A stretch of 15,863 nt of DNA, taken from contig DMCY01000002.1 in NCBI GenBank assembly GCA_003451675.1, forward strand, positions 1-15,863. The letters run 5' to 3'. Numbering within the stretch: the stretch's first letter is position 1; each line of letters starts with the position of its first letter. Positions 14,306-15,863 of this stretch are shown in pieces. The translations under genes and the position numbers were made by a program. The notes under the pieces were generated by a model. The model was not told the origin of the DNA. It ran no database searches and saw only the letters and a list, made by a program, of their open reading frames with translations. The DNA is from Candidatus Atribacteria bacterium (GTDB lineage Bacteria; Atribacterota; JS1; SB-45; 34-128).

Positions 14306-14562
14306 CATAGTATAGAGTACATAGTATATAGTAAAGAAATATGAAACCAAAAGACAGAAAAAGACAGAATAAGAATATGATGATACAGTAAAGAGGAATA
14401 GCGAATTTAATTAGTCACATAACTGCTAGCTGGTTAAGAAATTAAAAGTGAGACGCGTGTCTTACTAATAACTGTTCGCTAACGACTAATTTAACTAACC
14501 AACTAACTAATTCTATACGAAATACGATATACGATATACGAATTTCCAAGGAGGATTAATTA
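14306..14562. other. Repeat-rich gap between cysS and the sigma factor
   Basis: No gene is supported. It holds AGTACATAGTATATAGTAAAG (14317-14337, shared with 9916-9936), TGCTAGCTGGTTAAG (14424-14438), a 7-bp hairpin GTGAGAC-GCGT-GTCTTAC (14449-14466), copy 2 of the 24-nt word (14470-14493), ACTAACCAACTAACTAATTC (14494-14513) and ACGAAATACGATATACGATA (14518-14537). The Shine-Dalgarno sequence of the next gene follows. Confidence 0.65.
14470..14493 (+). repeat. Dispersed 24-nt intergenic word, copy 2
   Basis: Matches 21 of 24 bases of the copy at 192-215. The bases just upstream are also alike (GACGCGTG-TCTTACTAAT here, GACGGCGTGCCGAGTCTT...TACTAAT before pgk), so the shared module extends about 20 nt further with gaps. 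Confidence 0.7.
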
Positions 14563-15195
14563 ATGAGGCCAAAAGAAAGGGAAAAAGGTTTTATTAATTG
14601 CCGGAATTGTGATGATGAAGAGCTTATTTACTTAGCTTGCCAAGGAAATTTGTTAGCAGAAGAATGTTTAATTAATAGATATAAAAAATTAGTAAAAATA
14701 AAGGCCCGCTCGTATTTCTTGATCGGTGCTGATACGGAAGATATCATTCAGGAAGGAATGATTGGACTTTATAAAGCAGTAAGAAATTATCAATTTAAAA
14801 AACTTTCCTCTTTTAAAGCATTCGCCGAATTATGTATTACTCGGCAGATTATTACAGCTATAAAAAGTGCTACTCGACAAAAACATATACCTTTAAATTC
14901 ATACATATCTCTTAATAGACCAATTTATAATGAGGATTCTGACAGAACCTTATTGGATATCGTAGATAATATGAGCATTAATGATCCCCAGGACTTATTT
15001 TTAAACGGTGAGAAATTAAATAATCTTAAAGTGAGAATCAAAAGAATACTATCAGACTTAGAAAGAGATGTTTTGGAATCTTATTTAGATGCTAAATCCT
15101 ATCAAGAAATTGCAGCTGATTTAGGAAGGCATGTAAAGTCTATAGATAATGCTCTACAAAGGATAAAAAGGAAGTTAGAATTAATTACGAAATAA
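14563..15195 (+). CDS. sigH: RNA polymerase sigma factor, SigH/Spo0H type
   Basis: Sigma-70-family factor that directs RNA polymerase to alternative promoters. In Bacillota this type controls stationary-phase, competence or sporulation genes; whether it does so here is unknown. The 210 residues carry region 2 (about 33-105), with the family-typical GADTEDIIQEGMIGLYKAVR and AFAELCITRQIITAIKSATR, the LNSYISLNRPIYNEDSDRTL block typical of the SigH subgroup, and region 4 (about 155-207) with the helix-turn-helix SYQEIAADLGRHVKSIDNAL. The ATG at 14563 follows AAGGAGG (14548-14554) by 8 nt. The location between cysS and tuf is the conserved Bacillota place for sigH, but mrnC and rlmB are missing. 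The family call is firm and the regulon is not. Confidence 0.93.
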   Translation: MRPKEREKGFINCRNCDDEELIYLACQGNLLAEECLINRYKKLVKIKARSYFLIGADTEDIIQEGMIGLYKAVRNYQFKKLSSFKAFAELCITRQIITAIKSATRQKHIPLNSYISLNRPIYNEDSDRTLLDIVDNMSINDPQDLFLNGEKLNNLKVRIKRILSDLERDVLESYLDAKSYQEIAADLGRHVKSIDNALQRIKRKLELITK

Positions 15196-15207
15196 TTTTT
15201 AAAAGGA

Positions 15208-15236
15208 TTGACTTAATTATAAAAAAAAATTATAAT
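15208..15236 (+). promoter_or_regulatory. tRNA operon promoter
   Basis: TTGACT (15208-15213) and perfect TATAAT (15231-15236) at 17-nt spacing, only 10 nt before the first tRNA base, so the transcript begins almost at the mature 5' end. It starts 13 nt after the sigma-factor stop. Confidence 0.8.
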
Positions 15237-15246
15237 GTGTAAAATT

Positions 15247-15322
15247 GCCGATGTAGCTCAGTTGGCAGAGCAGCTGATTTGTAATCAGCAGGTCATCCGT
15301 TCGAACCGGATCATCGGCTCCA
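15247..15322 (+). tRNA. tRNA-Thr (anticodon UGU)
   Basis: Acceptor GCCGATG (15247-15253) pairs fully with CATCGGC (15312-15318), followed by discriminator T and an encoded CCA. The anticodon stem GCTGA/TCAGC encloses the loop TTTGTAA with anticodon TGT. The D-arm AGCTCAGTTGGCAGAGC and T-arm ATCCGTTCGAACCGGAT are canonical. It is the first gene of the tRNA-tuf cluster. Confidence 0.98.
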
Positions 15323-15377
15323 AGATAAAGGATAATAAAATCGTATCTAGTGAATCGTGAATCGTATCTCGCTAAGA

Positions 15378-15418
15378 ATTAGTTAGTTGGTTATTTAGTT
15401 ACCTGGTTAGATAGTTAA
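15378..15418 (+). repeat. TTAGTTGGTTA-type word block
   Basis: Imperfect tandem words of the same family as 9841-9871 and 12517-12556. The inverted form follows at 15529-15557, so the spacer can fold back on itself. Confidence 0.7.
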
Positions 15419-15528
15419 GAAAATATAAGGAAGAAACCAGAAACCAAAGTAAATTTGCATCTTGTGAGTAAAAAAAGAATCGGAAGAAAAAGTATTAAAT
15501 AGCATATATTACATAAAATTAGTATTAA

Positions 15529-15557
15529 ACCAGCTAACCAGCTAACTAACTAACCGA
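15529..15557 (-). repeat. Inverted AACCAGCTAACC-type word block
   Basis: AACCAGCTAACCAGCTAACT then AACTAACCG. It is reverse-complement in orientation to 15378-15418. It is joined directly to the AAATTAGTATTAAAC module seen also at 12788-12802. Confidence 0.7.
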
Positions 15558-15597
15558 TAATGTAAACGAGATACGAACGACGAGATACGAAAATAAT

Positions 15598-15684
15598 GGG
15601 GAGGTACCAAAGTGGTTAAATGGAGCGGACTGTAGATCCGCTGGCTGAACGCCTTCGAAGGTTCGAATCCTTCCCTCCCCACCA
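15598..15684 (+). tRNA. tRNA-Tyr (anticodon GUA)
   Basis: Class II tRNA of 87 nt. Acceptor GGGGAGG (15598-15604) pairs with CCTCCCC (15674-15680), then discriminator A and an encoded CCA. Anticodon stem GCGGA/TCCGC with loop CTGTAGA gives anticodon GTA. A long variable arm (GGCTGAACGCCTTCG region) fits bacterial tRNA-Tyr. Confidence 0.98.
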
Positions 15685-15697
15685 CTTTAGGCATTAT

Positions 15698-15773
15698 GCC
15701 CGCGTAGCTCAGTCGGAAGAGCGCATCCTTGGTAAGGATGAGGTCACCAGTTCAATTCTGGTCGTGGGCTCCA
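15698..15773 (+). tRNA. tRNA-Thr (anticodon GGU)
   Basis: Acceptor GCCCGCG (15698-15704) pairs with CGTGGGC (15763-15769) through one G-U pair, then discriminator T and an encoded CCA. Anticodon stem CATCC/GGATG with loop TTGGTAA gives anticodon GGT. It lies 13 nt after tRNA-Tyr, so the two are co-transcribed. Confidence 0.98.
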
Positions 15774-15815
15774 GTTAAATCAAATAAACAGAGAAATATT
15801 ATTTTTTTTATATTT

Positions 15816-15822
15816 AAGGAGG
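15816..15822 (+). promoter_or_regulatory. Shine-Dalgarno sequence of tuf
   Basis: AAGGAGG, 9 nt before the ATG at 15832. It supports a real start for a gene of which only 32 bases are visible. Confidence 0.85.
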
Positions 15823-15831
15823 AAAAATCAA

Positions 15832-15863
15832 ATGGCAAAAGAAAAATTTGTAAGAACTAAACC
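15832..15863 (+). CDS. tuf: Elongation factor Tu, N-terminal fragment cut by the window end
   Basis: Only MAKEKFVRTKP is visible. This is the near-invariant beginning of bacterial EF-Tu, the GTPase that delivers aminoacyl-tRNA to the ribosome. The context supports it: sigH is nearby, and a tRNA cluster containing tRNA-Tyr and tRNA-Thr sits directly upstream, as before tufB in E. coli and tuf in several other bacteria. The upstream AAGGAGG is strong. The rest lies outside the window, so intactness cannot be judged. Confidence 0.9.
   Translation, partial: MAKEKFVRTK

Larger units (their letters stand above)
15323..15597. other. Repeat-filled spacer inside the tRNA cluster
   Basis: About 275 nt with no gene. 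It holds GTGAATCGTGAATCGTATCT (15350-15369), a TTAGTTAGTTGGTTATTTAG block (15379-15418), TTTGCATCTTG (15452-15462), AAATTAGTATTAAAC (15516-15530) joined to an inverted AACCAGCTAACCAGCTAACT block (15529-15557), and ACGAGATACGAACGACGAGA (15567-15586). No clear second promoter was found before tRNA-Tyr. Confidence 0.65.

Overview
This AT-rich window reads like the chromosome of a low-G+C bacterium with a Bacillota-type housekeeping order. mcsA, mcsB, clpC, radA, a PIN/TRAM gene, cysS, a sigH-type sigma factor, three tRNAs and tuf all lie on the + strand, with pgk upstream. The order resembles the ctsR-mcsAB-clpC-radA to sigH-tuf neighbourhood of Clostridia and Bacilli. However, ctsR, disA, ispD/ispF, mrnC and rlmB, common neighbours in those groups, are missing, and long repeat-filled gaps separate most genes. 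An uncultivated lineage near Bacillota (Atribacterota, for example) would fit. That placement is inference from gene order and composition, not proof.

Layout. 1-236: repeat-bearing leader with a small palindrome. 237-1436: pgk. 1445-3234: a palindromic element split by an IS1182-type insertion sequence (1528-3215) whose transposase has one in-frame stop. 3228-3761 (minus): a Mut7-C RNase-domain protein with an N-terminal run of 15 Glu encoded by a pure triplet microsatellite. 3898-3927: a consensus promoter driving mcsA-mcsB, which overlap by 11 nt. 6011-9847: clpC and radA, 24 nt apart. 10159-10557 (minus): a small conserved protein with its own consensus promoter. 11132-11160: a consensus extended promoter with a leader of about 200 nt before the membrane-anchored PIN/TRAM gene (11376-12500). 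12869-14305: cysS. 14563-15195: the sigH-type factor. 15247-15773: tRNA-Thr(UGU), tRNA-Tyr(GUA), tRNA-Thr(GGU). 15832 onward: the start of tuf.

Functionally, McsA, McsB and ClpC form the arginine-phosphorylation branch of protein quality control (adaptor, kinase, unfoldase). RadA acts in recombinational repair. CysRS, the tRNAs and EF-Tu serve translation, and the sigma factor and the PIN/TRAM protein are probable regulators of transcription and RNA.

The least ordinary content is not a gene. Almost every gap is built from a few short, permuted, imperfect words: TTAGCTGGTTA-like, CTAACGACTAATTTA-like, ATAGTATATAGT-like and ACGAGATACGA-like. They occur on both strands, run up to and sometimes into stop codons, and enter the tRNA cluster. 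The clearest single event is the IS insertion: the surviving arm of the palindrome predicts the empty site exactly and identifies a 4-bp target duplication. I saw no new multi-gene system such as a defence island, a CRISPR array or a biosynthetic cluster.
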